Below are positions 25,789 through 33,979 of a stretch of DNA of 36,090 nt, one piece after another (within the stretch, counting starts at the first letter, position 1; every line of letters begins with the position of its first letter). Made by a program: the position numbers and the translations under genes. The notes beneath the pieces were generated by a model. The model ran no database searches and was not told the DNA's origin. It was given only the letters and a program-made list of their open reading frames with translations. Source of the stretch: an uncultured Rubripirellula sp. (lineage in GTDB: Bacteria; Planctomycetota; Planctomycetia; Pirellulales; Pirellulaceae); assembly GCA_938075415.1 (NCBI GenBank), contig CALJHC010000047.1:1-36090 (forward strand). The letters are read 5' to 3'.

Positions 25789-26610
25789 CTATGATTGTTG
25801 GGTAATGAAAACGAGGGCGCCAACGAGAGCAATTGCAACCGCGGCCAAGGCAGCGATGGACATGATTCGTCGCGTCGACCGCTCACGACTGCCTTTGCCC
25901 AATTGTGTGTCGCCAACAACCTGTTGTTGAGAAGCGGGTTGAACCAGTTTGTGAACCTTTTCAGCACCAGTGCTCAGGGTATCAGTGCGCAGGGTATCAG
26001 TGCTAAGGGCATCTTGTGATGGATGATTGTTGGTTGATTGAGGTTGAACCTGTTCGCCTCCAGGTAATTGACCCGTTATCTCGGGGAATGCTTCCGATGC
26101 GGGTCTCCACTGCGGCCATCCGTCTCGCCAGACAAGCGACGCAGCAGCAACCCTGCCCTCTTGAATCCATTGAGCAAACACCTCCTTTGTTGCGGGGCCA
26201 TACTGACCGCCACCCGGTGGTCGGACATACCACGATGAATCCGGTGCAAAAGATTCAAGAGCTTCGGCGGTTTGTTTGGGAGAAGGTGCCAGAACTTTCT
26301 GACCGACCATGCGACTCGTTTTTTCAATCGGCGCTTCATTCAGAGGAGAGCTTGCCGTTTGCTCTACAGGTAGAGACTCTTTCGTTTTTACCTCTATCCC
26401 ATCAGGATGGCTTTGCTTCTGAGCTGGATTCGTTGTCGACGGTGTTCTACTTGCCGTTAGCTTGGCATCGATTGCGAGCGAAGTTGTTTCGTTTTGAAGA
26501 GGAATGCGAAATTTGCCAGCGCATGCCGGGCAGACACCTCGCTTGCCCGCAAGTTCCTGTTTAATGTTGAGTGCTTTTCCGCAGTGGTGACACGCAAAAC
26601 GAACGCCCAT
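25789..26610 (-). CDS. Zinc-ribbon/GYF-domain protein with C-terminal membrane anchor
   Basis: 273 residues. The N-terminal zinc ribbon has Cys7, Cys10 (CHHC) and Cys27, Cys30 (CPAC). A GYF_2 domain spans about 126-177: WYVRPPGGGQYGPATKEVF with the WxxRDGWPQWRP ending. A Ser/Thr/Gln-rich linker of about 70 residues leads to one membrane helix at 252-269 and a short tail. GYF_2 domains bind proline-rich peptides; zinc-ribbon/GYF/tail-anchor architecture is common in planctomycetes, without a defined role. The linker includes a repeated STDTL/RTDTL/STGAE stretch encoded by a 15-bp tandem repeat. No ribosome-binding site is visible. Confidence 0.88.
   Translation of the reverse strand: MGVRFACHHCGKALNIKQELAGKRGVCPACAGKFRIPLQNETTSLAIDAKLTASRTPSTTNPAQKQSHPDGIEVKTKESLPVEQTASSPLNEAPIEKTSRMVGQKVLAPSPKQTAEALESFAPDSSWYVRPPGGGQYGPATKEVFAQWIQEGRVAAASLVWRDGWPQWRPASEAFPEITGQLPGGEQVQPQSTNNHPSQDALSTDTLRTDTLSTGAEKVHKLVQPASQQQVVGDTQLGKGSRERSTRRIMSIAALAAVAIALVGALVFITQQS
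25971..26015. repeat. 15-bp tandem repeat inside the GYF-protein gene (3 copies)
   Basis: Plus-strand units TGCTCAGGGTATCAG, TGCGCAGGGTATCAG and TGCTAAGGGCATCTT are adjacent. As the unit is a multiple of three it keeps the frame and lengthens the linker by five residues per copy. Confidence 0.85.
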
Positions 26611-26799
26611 AGAACCAGTTTTCTAAGAGAGAAGATTGACGAGTTTCAGAAGTCTTGCCGAGGCGCACTTCCACACGACCATCCATCGTTTGGTTGGTTC
26701 GCTCGACGAAGCGGTCCAATACCTCAACTCCATCAAGCATTCCCCTAGTTTAACGAATCTCTGGTGGATACTTGCGTCGTAAATTCCATTTGGAGTGGC

Positions 26800-27279
26800 T
26801 CAAGAAACTTTTTGTTCAGCGAGTTTAACGATCTTATCGAACTCGGTCTTCTTGACGGGTTGAACGCTTAGGCGACTTCCCTTCTGAAGCAAAACCATTT
26901 CTTTCAAGCTTTTTTGTGCCCGTAACTCCGTCAAGGTAACGGGTTCTCGAAATTTTTTATCCAGTTTAATATCCACCATGTACCAAGTTGGTTTTTCCCG
27001 CTTGCTCTTAACGTCGAAATATTTGTGGCTGGAGTCAAACGCGAAGGAGTCTGGATAACCCTCCTTCGAGACAGTTGCCAATCCAACCACTGCAGGCTCC
27101 TTGCAGGCAGAATGGTAAAAGAGAACCCGATCCCCCTTTTTTATCTCATCGCGAAGTAGGTTTCTCGCTTGGTAATTTCGGACGCCCTCCCAGGTCGTCG
27201 TTTTCTTCTTCTCGTTAGCCAAGTCATCAATTGAGTAAGTTGTGGGTTCGGTCTTCATTAACCAGTATTGGTTCGCCAT
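26800..27279 (-). CDS. EVE-domain protein
   Basis: 159 residues from ATG 27279 (MANQYWLMKTEPTTYSIDDL); the frame extends 21 codons further without family sequence. The EVE fold (PUA-related) is complete: WLMKTEP, TWEGVRNYQARNLLRDEIKKGD, VLFYHSACKEPAVVGLA, and the later strand PTWYMVDIKL. EVE proteins bind modified DNA or RNA bases in an aromatic pocket and are found both as free-standing housekeeping-like proteins (thymocyte nuclear protein 1 type, as here) and fused to restriction systems. No restriction gene is nearby. The C-terminal 15 residues are lysine rich. Confidence 0.93.
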   Translation of the reverse strand: MANQYWLMKTEPTTYSIDDLANEKKKTTTWEGVRNYQARNLLRDEIKKGDRVLFYHSACKEPAVVGLATVSKEGYPDSFAFDSSHKYFDVKSKREKPTWYMVDIKLDKKFREPVTLTELRAQKSLKEMVLLQKGSRLSVQPVKKTEFDKIVKLAEQKVS

Positions 27280-27342
27280 CGGAAAATTGTTGGTTGGAGT
27301 AGAAGTGTCTTGGAAGAGAGGATTTAGCGGCAGCTCAATCAC

Positions 27343-27820
27343 GATCTTCGTTCGATAATATTGGTCTGCTGATAATGTAAACGGGTGGTTGAATTCGCAG
27401 GTATGTCGTCTTTTTCGGATACGGCATTGTTGGCGTCACCGATCAACGAATGTGTCAGGGGTGAGAAGTATTGAACGAGGAAGTGTGCCGTTGATTCTTT
27501 GAGTGGTTGAATTCGCAGGTTGGTTTCTGTTTGACTCTTTGGCTGAGTTATCGAGCAGTTTACAGTCGATTAGATTTGGTGAAACATGGTAACTTGCGAG
27601 TCAGCGTGTGAGGTAATGAACCCGCATTTTCGCTATCCGGCAACTGGCGATTCGAACGACCTCATTTTCGACGTTCTGTCTTCGGGATTGTTGACGCATT
27701 GGTCTCATTGAATCTGATGACAAATTCGACTCTCATTGACTCCCTGCCGATTTTCCCTAAGTCATTGGGAATGCAAAATAAATTGAGAGGCGTTTGTGTG
27801 TTCTCGTGGAAAACAACAAC
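27343..27820. other. Spacer with a dispersed 18-bp direct repeat
   Basis: About 480 bp between two minus-strand genes. The only structure seen is the exact 18-bp sequence GTGGTTGAATTCGCAGGT at 27385-27402 and again at 27503-27520. Confidence 0.5.
27385..27520. repeat. 18-bp exact direct repeat, 118 bp apart
   Basis: GTGGTTGAATTCGCAGGT occurs at 27385-27402 and 27503-27520. The sequence between the copies is unique and has no gene. Confidence 0.8.
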
Positions 27821-29449
27821 TTAGAAGCGTCGCAAAATGTCATTGAAAGTGCCATTAAGGTACTCTTTTTCAAACAGGCAGAATGAGTGCTCGCGATTCT
27901 TAAGCAGTCCTGATGTTGTTTCCGCGGTCAGGAGTTCATCGAGTTCTTTTTGTAATGCGTTTCGTTTAAATTTTAATGAAGCCGCAAGTTTCTGATTAAC
28001 ATTTTCCATCGCAGCGTGCCAAGTCTTGCGTTTTCCCTTTGCCGGTAAGTCTTGCAATAAATCATTTTTCTCCCTTAGCAGATCCGACGCCAGATCAACC
28101 TCATGGGAGAAACGCTCAGGCTGGTATTCCGTGTCACGAATGGCACGCTGTACTTCCGGAATGCGATTGCAGGAATCCTGGTCAGCATTTCCTGGAAGTA
28201 GGATGGTCGCTGACAGGACAGTGAATTCAGGTGGTTTGACTGAGAAGAATGATTGCGTGATTCGATCGCCGAGTTGATCGTATTTGCCGCCGCCAATTCC
28301 ATGCAAGAAAAGATCGCTGAGAATCAATCTCGCATACATGGTTGTCAGCAAAGCTCTCGGTCGAATCTTGAAATCATCATCGGTCAGTTCATGAAGTTGT
28401 TCAGCCGCCGCGCGAGGGTGGCTTAAATTGATTCGGCACTCTCGGTGGTGCCGGTCGCTAATAAGAATTCCCTCTTTCGCTGATTTTATCCACGCCGTTC
28501 TCCGCTGCGAATCATCGTTACCATAAATCCAAAACGGGGCCTCCAGCCATTGGTCAACTGCCTGAAGGTTCGGCACCGGGTGAGACGAACTGCGAATTCG
28601 GTGTGCCGCACGATAGTGCATTACCGAATCGTTATAGCAATGATGAAATCGACTTAAATCACTCAGGATCTCAATTGCAAATTCATAATAAGCGTGGCTG
28701 CTCAATAGTTTGCTAAGAGGTACTTCAAGTGTCTCGAGGCCGAGATCTCTCTCCAATTGATGTCTTGCCTGAGCCAGCACTTTCCCGATCTGGTTGCCTT
28801 GGTTTCTCGCTGTTTTTGCGTGTTCCCACAAATCAACCACGCAGGGCGATGGAACCAGTGGTTGGATTGTTTTCAGGACCCTTTCAGCGAACGAATCAAA
28901 GCAAGATTTATCCTCAATCGTTGATTGCTCATAAGGAATTCCACCGGCGGAATGATCAAAATTGACTGAATGGTATCGACCACGACTATTCGCCGGGTCG
29001 ATAGCCGGAACACGAATTGAGCTGCCGCCTGCAATGTCATTGTCGATCAGTATATTGATCGGAACGGCGTCGGTGATTTTCGCTAAGTGCGAGAGTGCAA
29101 AATTCTTGAACCAGACTCCACTGTGAAATAGAGTTGGTTGATGTCCAGACATCAGAATTGGAGCAGTGTCTTTGACTGCATTTTCAGTCCAGCTGGTGTC
29201 GCGGTACTGAGCGGTGTATTGCACTGCTGAAGAGATTAGATGCCGGCGAGCTTCCCGTCTCATGTCTTGGAAAGTTGCAGTCTGTTCAAGTGCGATTCGG
29301 TTTTTCTTGATCAGCAAACAGGCTTCGCTGAGACTGGGGCTCACCAAGGCTTGACCGTGTTGCGATGGTGCACGGTATTGCGAGTATGATTCAATCCGAT
29401 CGTCAGACGCGACCGGAACGCCAGTAACAGAAACGTTCTGGGTGGTCAT
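27821..29449 (-). CDS. BshC-like protein (putative cysteine-adding enzyme family)
   Basis: 542 residues, cytoplasmic. The N-terminal domain has GHQPTLFHSGVWFKNFALSH at about 101-120, aligned with the GQQPGLxxGPLYTxYKA motif of BshC, and ILIDNDIAGG in the place of the following strand. Further on, RPRALLTTMYARLILSDLFL then GGGKYDQL matches BshC's RPxxQDTLLPTxAYVGGPxE region. The C-terminal 90 residues include the expected helical coil. BshC adds cysteine to GlcN-malate in bacillithiol synthesis. This copy is divergent, with several signature residues changed, and no bshA or bshB is in the window, so the activity may differ. Similarity was judged by eye. Confidence 0.65.
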   Translation of the reverse strand: MTTQNVSVTGVPVASDDRIESYSQYRAPSQHGQALVSPSLSEACLLIKKNRIALEQTATFQDMRREARRHLISSAVQYTAQYRDTSWTENAVKDTAPILMSGHQPTLFHSGVWFKNFALSHLAKITDAVPINILIDNDIAGGSSIRVPAIDPANSRGRYHSVNFDHSAGGIPYEQSTIEDKSCFDSFAERVLKTIQPLVPSPCVVDLWEHAKTARNQGNQIGKVLAQARHQLERDLGLETLEVPLSKLLSSHAYYEFAIEILSDLSRFHHCYNDSVMHYRAAHRIRSSSHPVPNLQAVDQWLEAPFWIYGNDDSQRRTAWIKSAKEGILISDRHHRECRINLSHPRAAAEQLHELTDDDFKIRPRALLTTMYARLILSDLFLHGIGGGKYDQLGDRITQSFFSVKPPEFTVLSATILLPGNADQDSCNRIPEVQRAIRDTEYQPERFSHEVDLASDLLREKNDLLQDLPAKGKRKTWHAAMENVNQKLAASLKFKRNALQKELDELLTAETTSGLLKNREHSFCLFEKEYLNGTFNDILRRF

Positions 29450-29705
29450 GGGTTAGCCTTCGGTTCAAGAGACCGAGCTAATCCAGAATGAAGCGATGGT
29501 GACAAAGTCTTGTCTCTCAAGCTAATGATCGTTTGTTAATGAGAAGAATTAGCCAAGTCTTCAATCGAGTACCATGATTTGCGGTGGTACAACAGCGGTG
29601 GGGGATCTGTCAGGTAAAGGCAGCGGCAAGTGATTGAGTCGTTCGTTATTGAAGAAGCAAGCGGAAGGTGTCTTGTCGTTAATTGAAGGTGTGTATTGAA
29701 CTCGC

Positions 29706-29735
29706 TGCCTAGCCCTGTGAAGCATTGGCTAGGCA
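29706..29735. terminator. Hairpin straddling the stop codon of the glycosyltransferase gene
   Basis: TGCCTAGCC (29706-29714) and GGCTAGGCA (29727-29735) pair exactly around a 12-base loop; the stop codon (29709-29711) lies inside the stem. No T-run follows, so this may be a 3'-end stabiliser or a weak terminator. Confidence 0.45.
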
Positions 29736-30470
29736 ATTCTCACGCGACGGAAAAAGATGGCCGGATTGTTCGGCGAACATGATCGCTTGATCTAAAACCC
29801 TTCGATAGTAAGCCAGCCGGGTCGCTGCCTCGTCAAGAACGCCTCCGAAGGAACGGTCCAGATCTAAGTAAATCAGCGGGACTGGGATTTCGACCACTCG
29901 CAGGTTAGCCGCCGCCGCCTCGACCCACAGTTGCAATGGCATGGCGTAGCCAGGATCGGAGATCCGCAACTGCGTGAGGGCCTCGGATCGATAAGCCTTG
30001 AAGCCGCAAAATGCGTCCGTGAGCTCAAAACCGAGTCGAGCATTCAGTTCATCGGTGATTTGACGATTGATGGCGTACCGTTCTTGGGGCGGCTCGTTGT
30101 CATTCTCAAAGAATTCAAGGTAGCGGCTGCCTGATACCAGGTCGGCGTTTCTAGCCGCAGCGATGAATTCAGGAATGCGTTTTGGCTGATGCTGACCGTC
30201 GCAATCGAGGGTGACAATGCCATCGAAACCATGATTCAATGCGAAGTCAAAAGCTGTGATCAGGGCAGCGCCATATCCGCGATTGGAAGGGTGAGTCAAG
30301 ACCTGTATGTCGTCTCGTGCGGCCAGCACCGCTGAAGTTCCGTCTGTGGATCCGTCATCAACTACCAAAACATGATCCGCATATTGCTTGACCTCGTTGA
30401 GAACGCCGTCAACGAATTTAGACTCGTTATAAACGGGTAGTGCGGCCAGCCATTTTTCAGAGTGATTCAT
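29709..30470 (-). CDS. Family 2 glycosyltransferase (DPM1-like)
   Basis: 253 residues, no signal or membrane segment. The GT-A fold shows LAALPVYNESKFVDGVL, VVDDGSTDGT at 36-45, NRGYGAAL, and the metal-binding TLDCDGQHQP at 87-96. SGSRYLEFF and FCGFKAYR fit the polyprenyl-phosphate sugar transferase group (dolichyl-phosphate mannose synthase-like), which load a sugar from a nucleotide donor onto a lipid carrier at the membrane. The sugar cannot be assigned. The expected C-terminal membrane helices of some DpgS-type relatives are absent, so it is the short soluble form. The gene stands alone with a hairpin across its stop codon. Confidence 0.92.
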   Translation of the reverse strand: MNHSEKWLAALPVYNESKFVDGVLNEVKQYADHVLVVDDGSTDGTSAVLAARDDIQVLTHPSNRGYGAALITAFDFALNHGFDGIVTLDCDGQHQPKRIPEFIAAARNADLVSGSRYLEFFENDNEPPQERYAINRQITDELNARLGFELTDAFCGFKAYRSEALTQLRISDPGYAMPLQLWVEAAAANLRVVEIPVPLIYLDLDRSFGGVLDEAATRLAYYRRVLDQAIMFAEQSGHLFPSRENCLANASQG

Positions 30471-31034
30471 GCTTTTTTCTTACTTCCGCCAACGCACTCA
30501 GGTTTGAACTAGTTCGCCGGGTGACTTGCGTTAACGGTGGGGACCTCAAGGATTATTCAAATCAAATTCGATGACTGACAATTGGACATGACTGGGTGTT
30601 TCAGTAATCGTTTTGTTCAGCGATTTGCTATCCCATGAGTCCTCAGAAAGGCAGTTGATCTAACTGGTCCCAACCGAACTTTTAAGATAACGACCGCTTG
30701 TTTTCATCAAGCGTATCAATCAGTCCGCAAATTCACAGACTCTAATTGCTGATTTGATTTCAACGAGTAATGATTTTCAGGGGATTGGAGCGGGTTTGAG
30801 GTGCACTCATTTACTTTTTCTCCCGATACCACCCCCGTCTCTACAATGCGACAGGGTCAAGATCCCCATGTAATGAGTTACACGTTTTTACGATTGGGAT
30901 CTCGGGTTCTCTGATTGGGATCCCAGGTTTTCTGATTGGGATCCCAGTGATTGAGCGTTTTTGAGCTTTGCCGGGCCCCCAACGAAGATCATTCTAAGAT
31001 GGTTTAGTCGAGGGTCAATGTTTCAATGCATTGG
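30471..31034. other. Spacer with a tandem repeat
   Basis: About 560 bp between two minus-strand genes. Besides the tandem repeat at 30891-30951 nothing was recognised. Confidence 0.5.
30891..30951. repeat. 20-21-bp tandem repeat (3 copies)
   Basis: Units begin CGATTGGGATCTCGGGTTCT (30891), CTGATTGGGATCCCAGGTTT (30911) and CTGATTGGGATCCCAGTGAT (30932). Confidence 0.88.
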
Positions 31035-31853
31035 TTAGTTCCCCACGAAGGGATCTTGCTCTTGCTCGCTTGCCCAAACCCGTAAATCCGGAAACTCTTC
31101 GTTAAGCGTCTCAGCAAGCTCTTCCATCGCAAAACGTTCGCTGAAATAGTGCCCGAGTAAAATCAGCCCGATTTCCCTAGATTCGGCCTCCAGGCAGACG
31201 TGAAATGTCGCCTCACCGGTGACCAACGCGTGGCAGCCGCTACGAATTGCCGCGGCGAGAAAGCTGCCACCGCTACCGCAGGCAAAGGCGATTTTTGTGA
31301 CCTTTCGATTAGCGTCTCCAACCAGTCTTGGGCGTTCCCCGCCAACACTTGTCGCTGCTCGTGACGAGAGTTCAGCAAGTGTTTCAGGACTTCTTAGAAT
31401 CCCATAGCGTCCTGAACCCAATTCGATATCCGCTGCCTGTTCGCTTGTTCTTGACCCCGAGGAGGGGGGTGTGATGAGTGGTTTCGTATCGGTCACTCCA
31501 AGTCGATCACACCAGCGTTGGTTGATTCCGAATTCAGCTGAGTCAAAAGCAGTGTGCGAGCTGTAAACCGAGATTCCGTGACGAATCAGGCTCAGCAACA
31601 TCGAGCCGGTGGTATTGTCCGATGTGATTTTTTTGATTGGCTGAAAAGGAAGGGGGTGGTGGGCGACGATTAAGTCCACTTTTTGCTCGACTGCCTCGTT
31701 GACAACCGATGGGCTAATGGTGAGGCAAGTCATGATTTTGCCCACCTTGGATTTTCGATCACCAATCAACAGTCCAACGTTGTCCCAGTCTTCCGCAAGT
31801 TTCAGCGGCGCGGTTTTGGCCAAGAAGCCACACACGTTTTCGAGAGGAGTCAT
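31035..31853 (-). CDS. NIF3-family dinuclear metal-centre protein
   Basis: 272 residues, cytoplasmic. The metal-site motifs of the NIF3/YbgI family are all present: LIVAHHPLPF with His65 and His66, YSSHTAFDSAEFGIN with His100 and Asp104, and GHYFSER with His235 and Glu239. These residues hold two metal ions in a toroidal hexamer. The family is often annotated GTP cyclohydrolase I type 2; its real activity is not settled. The N-terminus begins at the usual place (LENVCGFLAKTAPLKLAEDWDNVGLLIG). It stands alone between long spacers. Confidence 0.94.
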   Translation of the reverse strand: MTPLENVCGFLAKTAPLKLAEDWDNVGLLIGDRKSKVGKIMTCLTISPSVVNEAVEQKVDLIVAHHPLPFQPIKKITSDNTTGSMLLSLIRHGISVYSSHTAFDSAEFGINQRWCDRLGVTDTKPLITPPSSGSRTSEQAADIELGSGRYGILRSPETLAELSSRAATSVGGERPRLVGDANRKVTKIAFACGSGGSFLAAAIRSGCHALVTGEATFHVCLEAESREIGLILLGHYFSERFAMEELAETLNEEFPDLRVWASEQEQDPFVGN

Positions 31854-32628
31854 CTGATTACGTTTACTTGTCGGTAGAGGAGAAACGCTGGTAAGTTTCC
31901 AGTTTAGCAGAGACGTTCCGTTAGTGATTTTGAGCGGTGACTGTTCCTGTCAACTTTTTGGGTGACACCGACATCCAAAAGCCATCGCTACCTGTCACCA
32001 AAAGACCGTAACTATTTGGTGGAGAATATTTGTACCGGGAACCGGAATGAGAATGGTGAATGAACCTTTCTTATTGGCTGGTTTTCAACGACTTCTCAGC
32101 ACGACGATGCGTTGATGTGCTTGGTCTTATCAAGCTGGATGGTTCATTGCGATAGGCTGCGTTTGTGTTTGTGGGTGGCGTTCAATCATGCTCAATGAAG
32201 GAACTGCATTGGCACTTGGAATATTTGTTGCATCCCGTTGTGTTGTGGTAACGTCAGTCACGAGGGTATCCCCGCCGATTCGGAGAGAATCCTGTTGAAG
32301 TTCTAAGTTGACCTTTCAATCTCAAAAACCGTGTCGCAAGCAAATGGATTGACTTTTGCAATTTCGAAACTTAAGTCGCTTTGCCTGAAATGACTGTGTC
32401 TCTGAATTCTGGCAGTTGATGAATAAAGCGATTGCCTGCCAATTGAAGCATGGTGATGTCTTGGCAGGGATCAGTTGAGAATGCTCGCTTAAATACTGGT
32501 TGCTAAGGTCCGTTCGAGCGTCATGCTGGGGCAACGCAAAGAAATGAACTTACAGGAAATCCTCGAAGGCAGGAATCATCCCAGCCGAGGTGTTGGAACC
32601 TTGCAGCCTGATATCGGATCCGCCATTC
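31854..32628. other. Spacer, nothing recognised
   Basis: About 775 bp between infC and the NIF3-family gene. In many bacteria rpmI and rplT follow infC; neither is here. Short frames show no family similarity. Confidence 0.5.
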
Positions 32629-32629
32629 A

Positions 32630-32652
32630 CTCACTCGCAGAGATCGAGTGAG
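32630..32652. terminator. Hairpin downstream of infC
   Basis: An 8-bp perfect stem, CTCACTCG with CGAGTGAG around a seven-base loop, lies about 40 bp past the infC stop. No T-run follows on the minus strand, so it is only a possible transcript end. Confidence 0.35.
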
Positions 32653-32691
32653 AGAGAGTTGTCAGGAGTCCATCAAAACAGAGATAGAATT

Positions 32692-33228
32692 CTACTTTGG
32701 TGCGATCATGCAAAGCATTTTACGACCATGTTGCTGAGGCGATGTTTCGATCTTGCCGAACTCGCTGAGCGTCTCGACGACCATGGCCATGATTTTCTGA
32801 CCTTCCTCAACATGGGCCATTTCACGACCGCGAAACAGAACACTGACCTGAACACGGTCTTTGTGCTTGAGGAACTTTTCTGCCTGACGCAATTTGGTAC
32901 GAATATCTTCTTCCCCGGTTTTCGGCCGGAGTCGAATTTCCTTCGTTTTTGTATGCGCTTGGCCGGTGTTCTTCTTCTTGTTCTTATCGTACTTGTATTT
33001 GCCGTAATCCATGATTCGGCAAACCGGCGGGCGCTCGTTTGGAGCGACCTCGACTAGATCCAAGCCCGCATCCCTCGCTCTTTCAAGCGCTTGTTCCGTC
33101 GGGATGATTCCAAGCTGTTCGCCTTCTTCACTCACCACTCGAATGGGTGTGATCCGAATGTTGTTGTTGATGCGTACGGAATCGCGATTTTCTTCTCGTT
33201 GAGTAGGTCGGTTACGTGCCAATGCCAC
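32692..33228 (-). CDS. infC: Translation initiation factor IF-3
   Basis: 178 residues starting at GTG 33228 (GTG GCA TTG); an in-frame TTG two codons on is an alternative. Both IF3 domains are complete: the N-domain with RINNNIRI, ALERARDAGLDLVEVAPN and PPVCRIMDYGKYKY, and the C-domain with KEIRLRPKTGEEDI, FLKHKDRVQVSVLFRGREM and the final RKMLCMIAPK. IF3 binds the 30S subunit, prevents 50S joining and checks the start codon. A rare or non-AUG start is common in infC, where IF3 represses its own synthesis; GTG here is a mild case. rpmI and rplT are not adjacent. A hairpin in the leader is listed separately. Confidence 0.97.
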   Translation of the reverse strand: MALARNRPTQREENRDSVRINNNIRITPIRVVSEEGEQLGIIPTEQALERARDAGLDLVEVAPNERPPVCRIMDYGKYKYDKNKKKNTGQAHTKTKEIRLRPKTGEEDIRTKLRQAEKFLKHKDRVQVSVLFRGREMAHVEEGQKIMAMVVETLSEFGKIETSPQQHGRKMLCMIAPK

Positions 33229-33843
33229 TAAAAGCTATCGTCTCCGGCCGGGGGGCGTTCCGGCACAAATGGGAAAGAACATCATTACCAGCCCCTCTCG
33301 GGGTGGTAACTGATTCGAAGGGTCAGCGTTTCGAATCCTCAGATGTCCTCTGAACAGATTGCCCAATCCGAACAACCTTGGATCTCAACGTTGCCTAAAT
33401 TATCCGACAGCACTCGGTCGACCGTCAACAGCGTATTGCCCGAAAACAGAAGATTTGAGTGATTCTCGTGTGCGTGTGCCCCAATTCTGCGTTTTTGAGG
33501 CAAATTTAGAATTTTGATTCGCAGAGATTCTTGGTTGTTTTTCGGCCGCCGATGATGACTACGAGAAAGTCGGGTGATTGTAAGTAGCAGTAGGTTGATT
33601 CCGTCGGGGGTTGCTGCCCCACAACATTCGCAAGCAACTCTCTGGAGTTGACTAAAATGGCTGAATTGGCATCATCGGCTGCTGCTGAGTCATCGAGTGT
33701 GATCAGGATTACGAGCTTTTGGGGATCTGAACGCCTGAAGCACTCTGAACAATCGGTCGGGCCGATTGTCGAGCCGATACTTGACGGTTTTGGGGTCGCT
33801 GCCCAAACTACTCAGCAAGGCAAGTCAAAACGACTGGATTGAC
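33229..33843. other. infC leader and spacer
   Basis: About 610 bp. Next to infC lies a structured leader (33285-33309). No gene is supported further on; a 64-codon plus frame (33648-33842) has no family match. Confidence 0.5.
33285..33309 (-). promoter_or_regulatory. Leader hairpin upstream of infC
   Basis: TTACCA-G-CCCC (33285-33295) pairs with GGGG-TGGTAA (33300-33309) around TCTC, a 10-bp stem with one bulged base, 57 bp before the infC start. If transcribed with infC it could take part in leader control, but it matches no leader that I know. Confidence 0.4.
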
Positions 33844-33873
33844 TTGACCATTTGGTCGATTTAGATTTTTAAT
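33844..33873 (+). promoter_or_regulatory. Probable promoter of tRNA-Val
   Basis: TTGACC (33844-33849) and TTTAAT (33868-33873) are 18 bases apart and end 32 bp before the tRNA. Both boxes have one mismatch to consensus. Confidence 0.5.
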
Positions 33874-33905
33874 AGGTTTCGGAGTTCCTTTTCCGTTATC
33901 TGCTC

Positions 33906-33979
33906 GGGCGGTTAGCTCAGTTGGCTAGAGCACTACGTTGACATCGTAGGGGTCGTTGGTTCGAGTCCAATACCGCCCA
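33906..33979 (+). tRNA. tRNA-Val (anticodon GAC)
   Basis: 74 bases fold into a complete cloverleaf: acceptor GGGCGGT/ACCGCCC with discriminator A, D-arm TAGCTCAGTTGGCTAGAGC, anticodon stem CTACG/CGTAG with loop TTGACAT (anticodon GAC), and T-arm with GGTTCGAGTCC. CCA is not encoded. A terminator follows within ten bases. The 3' 21 bases reappear at 35832-35852, marking the gene as an integration site. Confidence 0.96.
33959..33979 (+). repeat. Left attachment site (att) in tRNA-Val
   Basis: The last 21 bases of the tRNA (T-arm to discriminator, ending CCAATACCGCCCA) match 35832-35852 at 19 of 21 positions, the last 13 exactly. Tyrosine integrases usually recombine into this part of a tRNA gene. 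Confidence 0.7.

Noticed and set aside
25503..25967. 154-codon minus frame in the spacer and inside the GYF gene
   Set aside because: About a third of it is a shadow of the GYF gene; the remainder has no start or family match.
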